Source of the DNA: Euglena gracilis
Lineage: Eukaryota > Euglenozoa > Euglenophyceae > Euglenales > Euglenaceae
Assembly (NCBI GenBank): GCA_900893395.1
Contig: CAAHFI011823357.1
Coordinates: forward strand, 1 to 34,150
Direction of reading: 5' to 3'
Length of the DNA stretch: 34,150 nucleotides
Part shown: one piece after another, positions 20,700 through 31,140 of the stretch
How the letters are laid out: every line of letters begins with the position of its first letter
Numbering within the stretch: position 1 is the first letter of the stretch
Notes under the pieces: model-generated
Database searches by the model: none
The model's input: the letters and a program-made list of their open reading frames with translations, nothing else
Told to the model about the DNA's origin: nothing
Made by a program: the position numbers and the translations under genes

Positions 20700-21260
20700 T
20701 AACCAAGTGGCTCCGTCGCTGCCACCAAGGGGACTCCAGCGCCCTGGCGGAGGCACGCTCCTGGGGCAAGGCGCGGCTGTGTTCCACCCTGGACTGGCTG
20801 CAGCAGCACGTCCGGACGACGAGCGGCGCTCCGGCCACCTCTCGCTGGAGTGCAAGCTGGTGGAGCTGATCAAGGCGAAGAGGAAGGAGGCCCCCGAGCG
20901 GGCAGTTCCTGAAGTTCTCCTACTCCAACAACGGCGCCCGCCATCTGGAGCTGCGCAAGGTGTTGCGGGAAGAGGCCGTCTACAAGCTCCACCCCAACCC
21001 GGACGTCGCCGCAGCCATCATGGTATGCGACAATTCGCCCCGCAATGGCAGGCGTGGCTGTGCAACTACGCCCAGGTCTCCAGCGAGCTGGACGTGGCCG
21101 CCGCGCAGGCCGACGACCTCGAGGGCTGCCAGTGCCACACAGCCCTCCGCCGGAAGGAGCCGGCAGCCTTCCACGAGGGCCACGTGGTGAGCAACGAGTC
21201 GAGCTGCTGCGGTGGTCGTACCTGCAAACCCTGGCGGCCAAGGGGAAGAAGTTCCGGCTG
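20700..21260 (+). CDS. PLE-B linker domain with CxC motif
   Basis: The 21045-21260 stretch holds the DNA for VSSELDVAAAQADDLEGCQC and HTALRRKEPAAFHEGHVVSN in one frame, and the upstream VYKLHPNPDVAAAIMV block in another. Compared with copy A, single bases differ near 20899, 21030 and 21200. The CxC and EGHV spacing is unchanged. Confidence 0.6.
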
Positions 21261-21459
21261 GAGGGCCCCCCGACACCGTCCTCCACGACCTCCGCCGGGC
21301 GCTTGAACAGTCCGAGTGGGCAGCGCGCAGCAACCCACCGACGCCACCTACCTCCGGAAGCTGGGCGAGTGGGCCGACGCCGTGGAGGCCGCTGCACCAC
21401 CAACTGGCGGTGCTCGGCCGTCAGAGAAGAGCTGGTCCCCACCGGCTTCCGGGCCTGTC

Positions 21460-23010
21460 ACAGCAAATGCGGGAGGCCCACCAGGTCCTCGTCTTCCTCC
21501 ACGACGACCGGGCCCCCCACGGCCTGATGTTCGTTTGCAAGCGCTGGTACCAGAAGCAGATGGCCACCTACCTGGCGGACTCCACCGTGTTCGAGGACGT
21601 GACCGACACCTGGAGGGGTGGTTGCCCGGCTGTCGGAGGTCAACCAGCGGTTGCACTTCCCCACTGGCGCCGGTGTCGTCTACAACTACGGCATCTGGAA
21701 GCCAGCGAAGAAGAAGTTCCGGTTCATTGCCGGGACCCGCAAGAACCCGACCCCGACCCCGGGTCCCCCGCCCCGCCTCTGAGTCCGCCCCCGCCTCCGC
21801 CCCCACCGCCTCCAAGGAGCCCCCCGGCAGCCCCTCTATGCCCTGAGCAAGGCTTTGGTGTCGCTCCTGAAGCACATCGAGGTCGCCCTCCGGGAAAGGA
21901 CGAGCGGCGGCAACAGCAGGAGGGCATCAAGGCGTTCTGGGGAATCGACAGCGTGGAGTCTTTCGTCCGGATGGTCCGAACCCACTCCAAGGACATCCTG
22001 GCGGGGGGCTTGGAGACGGCGGACTTCACGACGATGTACACGGCCTTCACCTTCGACGCCATCATCGAGCGGACCATGGAGTCGGCCAAGGAGGCCTGGG
22101 CCTTCGTGCGGGAGACCAAGACCCCCGCTGGGGTGGACCCCGCCACCCCACCGTCCCTCACCACCGGCGGCTGGTCGTGGGATGGCCTCGGCTACTCCTT
22201 GGATGACCTGAAGGAGCTGGTGGCCGTGGCGGTGCAGAACAACTACACCTGCAATGGCGGAAGGGTCCGGCGCCAGATCCGGGGCATGCCCATGGGCCTC
22301 CCCCGGCCCCGCAGCTGGCCAACCTGGCCTGCTACCCCGTGGAGCGCGACCACATGTACGCCCTCCCTCCCCAGCTCCGGTCCTCCGCCGTGTCCCGATA
22401 CATCGACGACATCGTCCACCCACCACCATGCCCCTCCCCTCGGCAGCCGAGTACGGCATGGAGTACAAGACCACCGGCTCCGGCGAGTCCGTGGTGTGCC
22501 TGGGCGTCCGGGTGTACATCCAATGCCATTCCAACGGGGACCGCGTGGTGCACACCACCGTCCACGACCGGGAGGAGGAGTACCCCCACCACATTGTTCG
22601 CTACCCCCTAGCCACCACCACCGCCCCCACCGAGCAGCTGGGCGGGGTCATCATGGGCCGCCTGGAGTTCGCCCGGATGGCCTGCAGCCACATGGGGGAT
22701 TTCAAGCAGTCAGTGGCCAACGTCTTCCGCAACGCCATCTGGCGGGGGTACTCCGCCGCTGGTGCAGTCGGTGTGGAGCCGCTTCCTCTTCCAGCGCTGG
22801 CATGCCACCGACATCCGCGTCCGTGAGCTCCGCACCTGGTTTTCCAAGGTGTGGAAGTGGCTCCACTCCAGCCCCACCGCGCTCCCCCAGCCCCATGGGC
22901 CACAGCCCTCCCCCTCGATGAGGCCCATGCCCCCTCCCAGGCCGACTTTCTCTCCGTCTTCGGCCACCCCGCACCCCTCCCCGGGGCATCGACGACTTGC
23001 TGGCCGAGAT
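21460..23010 (+). CDS. PLE-B reverse transcriptase domain
   Basis: It shows the same motifs as copy A: PAKKKFRFIAGTR, ETADFTTMYTAFTFD, RQIRGMPMGL, SAVSRYIDDIVH and GGVIMGRLEFARMACSHMG. In this copy QCHSNGDRVVHTTVHDREEE and HHIVRYPLATTTAPTEQLGG continue in one frame with the thumb (22254-22826), where copy A is interrupted. This is direct evidence that frame breaks are not shared between the two copies. Confidence 0.75.
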
Positions 23011-24550
23011 GACGCCGCCCCCTTCCCCCTCCGCCTCCCATCCCTCCGACGTGGACGTGATGATCATCGACCGGGAGGCCCACGTGCGCCACGGCAAGCA
23101 GCAGGCCCCGAGAGGAGCGTCCCGATCCGTCCACTGGCCAGGGCTCAGAGAGGGGGACGCCCCAGAGGTGAGGTGCGCCCAATCCGTGAGCAGCAAGGGC
23201 AAGGACCCGGGGGTGATGCCGCCAAGGATCCCGCCCCCGGCGAGCCCGGGCGAGCCTCTACCAATCAGTCAAGAGGAGGGGGACGCCCCAAACAGCCGCA
23301 GCACCAGGCCGGCCCACACCGGGGCGGGGTTTACGCCGGGCAGTGAACCGGGGTGACGCCGCCAAGGATCCCGCCCCCGGGGAGCCCGGGCGGGCCTGAG
23401 GACAGCGAGGGGGACGCCCCGAGCCACGGACTGGCCCACACCGTGACGGGGTTTACGTCGGGCTGTGAACTGGGGGTGACGCCGCCAAGGATCTCAGCCC
23501 CAGGGAGCCCGGGCGGGTCCGTGATCGTGCTGCCAGGACCGGCCTCAGAGCCGAGGGGGGACGCCCCAAGCGACAGGCTGGCCCACACCGGAGCGGGGTT
23601 TACGCTGGGCGGTGAACCGGGGGTGACGCCGCCAAGGATCTCGCCCCCGGGAGCCCGGGCGGGCCTGAGAGTTGCCAGCCCACGGCCATGGAGACAGAGA
23701 CGGACGCCCTCGAGGGGGTTGCAGCGCAGCCAAGCACCGCCTCCCAATCCCCCAGCGCCCAACGGCCCCACAGCCTCCCAAGGCCCCCTCTCTCCAACCC
23801 GGACTCCGCCTCCCCAACCCCATGCCTCCCCCCACCCACCCGTGAGGTCCTCCAGGAGCGGGTCGTCATCGTCGAGAGGCAGGTCCCCGTTCCCGTGCGG
23901 GAGCCTGTCTTCGTGGATCGGGTCATCGAGCGGGTCGTCCCGGTCCCCGTGCAAGTCCCCGTGGAGGTCCGGGTCCCCATGCCCGTCCCCGTCCCCGTGG
24001 AGGTCCGGGTACCCATCCCCATCTACCTCCCTCCCTCCGCGCCACAAGCCCCCTCCATCGTGCAGAATGTGCATCTCAACGCACTCACCATCGGCCCCTC
24101 CTCCTCCTCGTCTTCCTTGGCCCTCCTCCAAGGTCTCCCCATTCCCGCCATCGAGGCCCCAACCGCCCCTCCTCACCGCTCCCCGCCGCCACCCAGCGAC
24201 ACCACCGACGACGACACCTCTTCCCAAGGCCCCACGAAGAAGAGGAAGTTCACTTCGTTGAGTGAGTGGCCTGCCGAGTGGCGAGCCAAGTACGAGGAGT
24301 GGAAGGCGGTGCTGAAGGACCCACGAGAAGCAGGACGAGGACAAGCCATGTACGAATCATGGGACCCGGACCTGCAGAACCAGGTCTGGGCCTCGTGCGG
24401 CCCCCAGCGGCGGAGCATCATCCAAGAATGGCAAGAAGCCGCAGCAGCCCAGAACGTCGAGCGCCCCGCGGACCTCGAGCGCCAGACGCACGACTGGCAT
24501 GAAGGTGCCAGGATCGGGGAGGCCGACCACCCCGGTCCAAGGCGCCACCC
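22997..24550 (+). CDS. PLE-B C-terminal extension (repeats, Val-Pro block, WPAEW, RIGEA)
   Basis: The four GDAP...GVTPPRI repeats lie at about 23153-23680. The Val-Pro block is at 23844-24040 and is identical in protein to copy A. WPAEWRAKYEEWKA follows at about 24268-24320, and THDWHEGARIGEADHPGP at 24487-24540. The frame 23688-24776 is open from before the Val-Pro block through WPAEW and RIGEA for more than 350 codons. This copy therefore confirms that these modules belong to one continuous protein segment. Confidence 0.65.
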
Positions 24551-24769
24551 CCACGGCCCCCACCAGGGCCACCAACCCTCCGGGAGCCACGTCCCCGGAG
24601 CGAGACCGAGCCAAGTCCGGGCGGGTGGCAGGCAGCGTGGTGCCTGTGCCCCGCCAACCCCGTCCGCAGGGGAGCAAGCGAAGCGGGATTTGCCCCGGCC
24701 CCAAGCCCTTGGCGACCCAACAGGGAAGCGGCCCGTGGGCGCCGCCCTGGGGATTCTTTTTCTTCAGCA

Positions 24770-25030
24770 GCCATGAGATTTTCAGACCCTCTCGCCCTGG
24801 GAGTGCGCAGGGCAACCCACCCGAGGAGAAGAAAGAGACCGAAGAGACGAAGGTGTCGCATGGACACCGGTGCAGAGCCGGCGAGGGGCGGCACTGCACA
24901 AGGAGATCAAGAGGATGGCGGACAGCATCTCCGCCCTCAGCAAGGAGCTGAAGAAGCTACAAGAAAAATGCCAAGCTCAACGCCACTTTCGGGGGAGTCG
25001 GAGCCCCCAACCACATCAGACCATCGCGGA
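24770..25030 (+). CDS. PLE-B C-terminal coiled coil
   Basis: HKEIKRMADSISALSKELKK followed by LQEKCQAQ matches the copy A coiled coil with a few substitutions (T/S, A/K). The segment just upstream (about 24720-24860) is one of the few places where A and B differ by substitutions and not only by indels. Confidence 0.5.
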
Positions 25031-25055
25031 GAGGAGAGAGAGAGAGAGAGAGGGA

Positions 25056-25376
25056 GGCAAGGGCCGGCCCCCCTCCGATCCCCTCTCATCCCAACCCGTG
25101 GGATCCCCTGCGAAGGCCATCGTCGCGGCGGACGGCGGCGGCAGCGGCGGCAGCAGGAGACGACGACCAGCACGGACGCGGAGGCGGCGACATCGCAGGT
25201 GTGCCACCCCCGGCCTGCCGGAGCTGGTATCTCCGGCCCTCCAGTTCGGGCCGCACCGGCTGGAGGTGGGCGTGCAAAACCGTGCGAGGCCTCCCCCCTC
25301 TGCGGCACCCCCACCTCCCTCCCCATCCCCTCCCATCCCCACCCCACCCACACCCAATCCCCGTCCATACCAATCA

Positions 25377-25387
<11 letters not shown>
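25056..25387 (+). repeat. Pseudo-LTR, family 1, 3' copy of element B
   Basis: Third copy of the family 1 5' segment. It again ends at CAATCAAGAAGAGAGA and merges into a GA tract (25378-25461, with two small interruptions). Confidence 0.9.

Positions 25388-25461
<74 letters not shown>
25388..25461. repeat. (GA)n tract between family 1 and family 2 PLEs
   Basis: Interrupted GA dinucleotides lie between the family 1 pseudo-LTR and the family 2 5' end (ACCAGAGCAACGAG), consistent with family 2 having inserted into the same kind of target. Confidence 0.9.
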
Positions 25462-25462
<1 letters not shown>

Positions 25463-25994
25463 CCAGAGCAACGAGAGGACGCGAGGACGGGGAGGACGAG
25501 GTCGTGGACGAGGCGACGAGCCAAGATCGACGGGCCGCGGAGATCCCGAAACCCGCGTGCCGGGCACGGAACATGCCACCGTGCCCGTCATGCGGGTACC
25601 AGAACGAGGTGTACCACGCCGACGGGGCCCTGGGGTGGGGGGCTCGCCGGCGGTGGCATCCCCGGGCCCCCGGGCCTGGCGCGGGGTCCGGGGGTGGCGT
25701 GAAACGGCGTGCGGAGCCCATGGGGGGAGCGCCGCCCCCCAGCACGCACGCACGCACGGGACCGCCACACACCCACCAGCAGGCAAGGGAGGGGGGAGGG
25801 GGAAGGGGCAGCCCAGCGCGCCAGACAGACGGGCAGCCCCGGAGGACCGGAGGCCAAGGGAGGGGGGAGGGGGAAAGGGAAGGGGCAGCCAGTGCGCCAG
25901 ACAGACGGGCAGCCACCGGGGGACAGGAGGCCAAGGGAGGGGGAGGGGGAGGGAAAGGGAAAGGCAAGGGAAACCCACGTGGTAAAAGAGAGAG
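25462..25994 (+). repeat. Pseudo-LTR, family 2, 5' copy
   Basis: It recurs at 31637-32172 and 33447-34032. The shared part ends at GTGGTAAAAGAGAGAG: here GCGACGCGGGC (body) follows, elsewhere (GA)n. It holds G-rich direct repeats of about 76 bp (two and a partial one at 25785-25975) and short CACG repeats near 25743. Confidence 0.9.
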
Positions 25995-26039
25995 CGACGC
26001 GGGCAACCGCGGCCACCCCACAACGGGTGGAGGCAGAGT

Positions 26040-26720
26040 GACGGTGAGCGTCGCGCGGCACACGCCAGCCCGCGACGACAGGCCGCTCCCATACCCAGTC
26101 CACGGGAAGCACGCGAGGCAGGTGGAGAGGAGCACGGGAAGGCAGGCGTGGACGTGGAGGTCATGGGAGGACTGGCACGTGAACGCCGTGCAACGGCGTT
26201 CCTGGCGCAAGAGCCCGATTCGGCGACTGCTGGAGCTCCGGCACGCTGAGGCACAAGCCAACGGAGACCGGGCCAATTACTTCTCCCCGGAGGCAGTGAC
26301 CACCTGGCACGGGATGATCTACGGGGCGTACCATTTCCCAACAGGGAAGTGGTACGTGGGCCAGACGGTCAACACCATCCGCCAGCGGGCACGAGAGCAC
26401 TGGTACGCACGAAAGTCGGCGCGGGACTTCCTGCACCTGGCGCTGGCAGACGACCCGGACCCGATGACCTGGCTGGCCCTGCCACTGGAGATCATCCCCA
26501 AGGAGCTGTGGCGATGTCCAGAGGCAGACCGACAAGCAGGGTGGCGGAAGAAAGAGCGGGCGCTCTTCCGGGCGGTGGCCACCCCGAGGGAGAAGTACTG
26601 GGTGGACAAGCTGAGGTCCATGTGGCCAAAGGGATGGAACTCAGCGTACCCGGGCAAGCCCGCAAGCGCGGGCCACCTGCCCCCAGTGGAGCAACCGCGC
26701 CACGGGAACCAGCACGGGAC
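26040..26720 (+). CDS. PLE-C GIY-YIG endonuclease domain
   Basis: One open frame holds RQAWTWRSWEDWHVNAVQRR, then SPIRRLLELRHAEAQ. The catalytic core GMIYGAYHFPTGKWYVGQTV (26311-26370) is followed by NTIRQRAREHWYARKS, and EKYWVDKLRSMWPKGWNSAY (about 26591-26650) carries the catalytic Glu and terminal G-x-N box. All landmarks of the GIY-YIG fold are present in one frame, so this module looks intact. The open frame extends far upstream into the pseudo-LTR, so the start codon cannot be chosen from sequence alone. Role: nicking of target DNA, apparently at GA repeats. Confidence 0.8.
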
Positions 26721-27240
26721 CTGGAGGCGGCAAAGAGCGCCATCCGGCAGTGGCAGGCAGACCCGAGGGCAACAAGGCGGTGGCTGCACGTGCTGGCACG
26801 CGAGGACCTGGTGGAGATCCTGGAGGGGCTGGAGAAGGGACTGCGCCCAACAGAGCAGACGGCGACAACGGCTGCGATCGCAGCAGAAGCCCGGGAGGCA
26901 CTCCGAAAGCGCAAGGCGGAGAAGAAGGCCCGGGATTTCGTCCGCTTCCTGTACGGGCACCCCATCGCCGAGAAGATGGCCCTGCCGGACATCATCCGCG
27001 ACCCCGAGGTGTACAAGCTCCACCCAGAGCCGGAGGTGGGGGCAGCCATCATGGTGGTGCACAAGTTCGCCCCGCAGATCGCCAGCGCACTGTTCAACTA
27101 CAAGGACTGGGCCATGCACCCACAGCCGATGGACGCCGACGGGGAGGAGCACTGCCCCTGCCGGACGCAGGTGCGACCGAACGCCACGCTGGTGGAGGGG
27201 CACGTCCTCTCCACAGACCCCGACGAAGGGCCTCAGCAAG
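26720..27240 (+). CDS. PLE-C linker domain with CxC motif
   Basis: The frame holds DLEAAKSAIRQWQADPRATR, a helical basic stretch, EKKARDFVRFLYGHPIAEKM, DPEVYKLHPEPEVGAAIMVV and HKFAPQIASALFNYKDW. Then EEHCPCRTQV (CxC, near 27150) precedes VEGHVLSTDP. This is the same module and order as in family 1. It is offset by one frame from the nuclease in the sequence as given. Confidence 0.75.
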
Positions 27241-27369
27241 GGGAAGACCGCCTGCGGCTACTCGCACTGGCGTCGCTCCGCCAGTACGTGGGCCCAGGAC
27301 CAGACGACGTGCGGGCAACGCGCACGAGGCCCGCATCACGCAGGCGGCAAGGGAACACCCCACGAGCCA

Positions 27370-28990
27370 GACGGGTACCCCAACCTGCAGGAGCAGCTCA
27401 GCGCAGCCAAGAGAGCGCTGGTGTTCGGGCCGGAGGACAGGGCACCGCACGCCCTGTTCTTCGCCTGCGGGCGGCTGTTCGCGGCGAAGCTGCACGAGCG
27501 GCTGGAAGCGACCGGGGCATTCGTCCCAGACGCCCGCCCGCCGGCGGACCTGCTGGAGCAGATCAAGGCCCTGAACGACGAGCTGCAGCTCCTCCACCAC
27601 CCACGGCTGCCATACCTCTATGGAGCATGGAAGGCCAAGAAGCAAGCCTTCCGCTGGATTGCCGGACGGCCCGGAACCAGGACGAAGGCGACCATGAGGA
27701 AGAAGAAGGAAAGCCAAAGAACGCCCTCTCCGAAGTGGGCGGCCTCATGGTCAAAGTGCTCCAAGTGGTGATGGCTACCCTGCGGCGAAAGGACCGGGAA
27801 GCAGTGGGCAAAGGCAACAAGTCCCGCTACTGGATCATCGAGGACATCGATGAGTTCGTGCAGGAGTTCCGGGTGCTGGCGCAAAGCCGAGCCCTGGGCG
27901 CCGTGCCGTGGGCAACGTATGACTTCACCACCATGTACGAGGCGCTGGAGCACGAGCACCTGGTGCACGGGGTGATGGCAGCGGTGAAGGAAGCCTGGGA
28001 GGAGGAAACCACCGGCAAAGCACGGGACACGGGCCAACACCCACGAGACGTGGACCTACGCCTGGGGGCAGGGGGCTGGCACGAGGCGGCCAAGGTGAAG
28101 GACGCCCCCGGAATGCCGTGGTTCACGCTGCCGAGGGTGGAGGACACCCTGCGCAAGATGCTGGCCAACCTCTACGCGGTGAACGGCGGGGTGGTGCGGA
28201 AGCAGCAAAAGGGAGTACCCATGGGGCTGGAGTGCTCCCCGCAGCTGGCCAACCTGTACGCCTACGCCGTGGAGAGCAGGTGGGTGGACCGAACGGCACC
28301 GACCAACGTCCTCATGCGGCGGTACATCGACGACATCATCGTCATGGGACCAGATGCCCTCATCCCCGGGAAAGGGCTGCCCACCGAGGAGGACTACGGG
28401 ATGCAGTACAAGTCCACCGCCGAGGAGCCCCACAGCCTCATCTACCTGGGGGTGCGGCTGTTCGTGGACGACCGCGGACAAGCCCACTCGGTCCTGCACG
28501 ACCGTGCAGTGGACTACCCCATCCGGGTGGACCGATACCCCGAGGGCACAACAGTGGCCAACCCAGCCCAGCTGGCAGGCGTCATCATGGGCCGGTTGGT
28601 GGCAGCCCAACGGACATGCAGCCGCATGGATCTGTTCCAAGACGCGGTGGCCGGCATCTTCACCCACGCGCATCGCAGGGGATACCCACGGAGAATGGTG
28701 CACTCCACGTGGACCCGGTTCCTGTGGCGGTACTGGGACGCGGCATCCGTCACCACGCGGGAACTGCGGGCGTGGTTCCACGACGCGTGGCGAAAGGTGA
28801 CGGAATGGAGGAGGGGGGACAGCGCAGGCCGGCCCCCAAGTGGCCAACGTGGGAAGCCCGCGTACCACTGCCGCGGGACAGTGGCAGGGGAACACCACAG
28901 CACCCACTACCGCGGGACGCAGCAGGGCACCAGGCAGCATGTGAGGGGACCCCCAGCCCCAAGCAGCACAACGGGAGCCCATCGACGACC
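27370..28990 (+). CDS. PLE-C reverse transcriptase domain
   Basis: The fingers (27370-27690) read RALVFGPEDRAPHALFFACG and YLYGAWKAKKQAFRWIAGRP (motif 1-2). From about 27720 one frame runs through SRYWIIEDIDEFVQEF, TYDFTTMYEALEHEHLVHGV (motif A), VVRKQQKGVPMGLECSPQLA (motif B), VLMRRYIDDIIVMG (motif C, 28312-28350), EDYGMQYKSTAEEPHSLIYL and LGVRL (D/E region). The thumb reads LAGVIMGRLVAAQRTCSRMD and VHSTWTRFLWRYWDAASVTT. All catalytic Asp residues are present. RYIDD, DFTTMY and the thumb resemble PLE and telomerase RTs. Confidence 0.85.
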
Positions 28991-29229
28991 TCATCGATCT
29001 CACCACGCCACCGGGGTCCCCGCCACACGCAAGCCAAGGAGACGGGGAGCCGCAGGGCGGCTCCTCGCAACCAGCCAGCAGCTACCGCCCGATGGCACCG
29101 CCGCTGATACCGTACCCCCTCCCACCGAGCGGCAGGGGAGGGGTGGGGCCAACCAGGACCGGACGACCAGGACAGAGGGGGGCAGGGCAGAAAGGCAACA
29201 TACCGCCGAGAAGGCCGTGGTCTTCACCG

Positions 29230-29820
29230 GTGTACCCCACGCGGGGGGCTGCCAGCTCTTCGTCGACTTGGGCCGAGAAGGCTGTGCGATGGGGCTGTCC
29301 GCCTTCCGAGTCGCTGCCACTGCACGCCCCTCTCGCACAGGAGCGTGCAGTGGGGGGCGCACTCTCCCCACGAGCACAGCCACCTCACGTTCCTGTCGCC
29401 GAAACACGGTGCACAGCGAGCACACAGGAGCGGGAGGTGGCCGGCGCTTCCCCTACACCCACCACACAGACATCAGCGGCGACGCCAACCAGCCAGCAGC
29501 CGCCAACAACCACAGTGCAGCAGCCGCTGCAAGTGGTCCAGGTGCCCCAACCGTACCCGGTGCCGGTGCCGGTGCCCACCCCCTGTCCCGTGCCGGTGTA
29601 CGTCGAGCGCGTGGTGCCGGTACAGATCCCAGTGCCGTACCACGTACCCGTGCCGGTGGTCGTGGAGCGCGCAGTGCCCACACCGTACCCGGTGCCGGTG
29701 CACGTGGAGCGCCTGGTGCCAGTGGAACGCCCGCTCCTGCTGCCGGGGCTGGACACCGGGGCAGTGACCGCGCTGCTCCGGGGGGCGAGCGCACAGCTGC
29801 CCATGCCAGTCCAACGATCC
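29230..29820 (+). CDS. PLE-C Val-Pro repeat block
   Basis: Within one frame, a Ser/Thr/Pro-rich lead (TTQTSAATPTSQQPPTTTVQ) is followed by VVQVPQPYPVPVPVPTPCPV, PVYVERVVPVQIPVPYHVPV, PVVVERAVPTPYPVPVHVER and LVPVERPLLLPG (29545-29760). Units of about 14-18 residues alternate PVPV with VER. It is more regular than the family 1 block and shares the V-x-V-E-R-x-V-P step. The similarity to articulin/alveolin-type repeats is by pattern only. Confidence 0.6.
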
Positions 29821-30958
29821 AAGCGGTCAGCAGCACCACCGGGCCGACAAGGGCCCGGTGGCAGCGGGAGATGGGGCGACCACAGCCATACCCGGCGGAA
29901 GGAGCAGTGGACCCCCAACGGGCACTGCTCATCGAAATGGTGCGATGGATCTGGCAGCAGCAACAGCAGCAGCAAGAGAGCCGCCACCTCACCCACCGCG
30001 CCACGCTGGCGATCGAAGACGCACCCACCGCCGCCACACCCACATCGCCCGCAGCAGGCACCACCCCGGCAGGAGCAGCACCACCGCCAAGCAGCAACCT
30101 ACCACCACCCGCAACGGAAGGGGCCAGCACCACCGCCACGCCAGCAGCACCACCCGGCAGCACCAGCCCCGTGCCCGCAGCAGCAGCAGCAGCGGCAAGC
30201 AGCACGCCGGCCCTACCAACACCAACAACAAGCGCCACACCGCCACCGAGCGCCACCCCCACGCAGGAAGCACAAAGCACCACAGCCACCGAGGAGGCAC
30301 CGGCAAGAAGCGACCCCATGGCCACAGACCGACTCCTGGGCAACAAGCGCCCAGTGTCGGTGGTGGTGGAGGAGGCGGCCACACCACAGCCCACCGAAGG
30401 GGACGACGCCTCGCAGGCAACCCAACCAAGCCAACGCAAGAAGAGGCTGTACACGCGCTTGGCCGAGTGGCCGGCAGAGTGGCGGGAGCAGTACGAGCGG
30501 TTCAAGGCCACGCCAAAGCAAGCGACCGCCGCGAGATGTGGCAGGGGTGGGACCAAAGCCTCCAAGACCAAGTGTGGGCAGCCGTCGCCGACAAGCGGAG
30601 GGACGAGATCCGCCGATGGAAGGCGAGGGAGAACGAAGGCCCACCAACCCAAGCAGAAGGCCAAGCCAGCAGCACGCGAGAAGAGAGGCGGAGGTCCCAC
30701 ACCGGAGCGGAAGACGAAGGTGGAGAACCCACCAGCCACGACTGGCAGGAAGGCCAGCGCATCGGGGAGGCGAAGCAGCCAGGCCCAGAAGAGGAAGGGT
30801 CGGCAGCGGACCCCCCCGAGGGGCAAGCGGGGAGCCCAAAGAATCACCCGCAACCGGCCTGGGGCGGCTCTCCAGGGGTACCTGCCGATCACCGGCAGGG
30901 CGTGTCCCGGCACGCCGTCAATCGGGACCCCACAAAACAGAACCCACCACAACCATGA
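29820..30958 (+). CDS. PLE-C Gln-rich helix, WPAEW domain and first RIGEA/PGP motif
   Basis: LLIEMVRWIWQQQQQQQESR (about 29925) precedes a Thr/Ala/Pro-rich linker of about 130 residues. Then come a KKR patch, YTRLAEWPAEWREQYERFKA (about 30450-30510), GWDQSLQDQVWAAVADKRRD, and SHDWQEGQRIGEAKQPGP (30737-30790). The frame closes with a TGA at 30956-30958 overlapping an ATG (ATGA). The WPAEW and QDQVWA parts lie in different frames in C. Fragment D (32213-32769) places them in one frame, so the break in C is private to that copy. Confidence 0.65.
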
Positions 30959-31140
30959 CAGCACAAAACAAGGCATGCCAGGCAATGACGGCCTGCCCGG
31001 CGCAGAGGACCTCTGCCCCGGGTGGCAGGCGGGGCGCCAGCCTAAGAACCCGCACCGACCTGGGGCGGATCTCCAGGGGTACCTGCCAATCACTGGCAGG
31101 GCGTGGCCCGACACGCCGTCAAGCGGGACGAAGGAGCAGA
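30859..31140 (+). repeat. 80-bp direct repeat pair with two hairpins each, 201 bp apart
   Basis: The unit CTGGGGCGG...CGGGAC occurs at 30859-30937 and 31060-31137. Each contains CCTGCCR-ATCAC-YGGCAGG (7-bp stem), with G/C in the first unit and A/T in the second as the closing pair, directly followed by GGCGTG-6 nt-CACGCC (6-bp stem). The same pair is present in fragment D (about 32670-32750 and 32871-32940). Confidence 0.75.

Larger units (their letters stand above)
19827..25055 (+). mobile_element. PLE family 1, copy B (5'-truncated)
   Basis: It begins inside the pseudo-LTR (matching copy A from about 13955) and then follows copy A to its GA tail with a constant offset of about 5870 bp. Differences are mostly single-base gains and losses in C or G runs, with few substitutions. 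It has the same domain order as A. Near-identity implies recent insertion or duplication. The 5' truncation is what target-primed reverse transcription often leaves. Confidence 0.85.
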
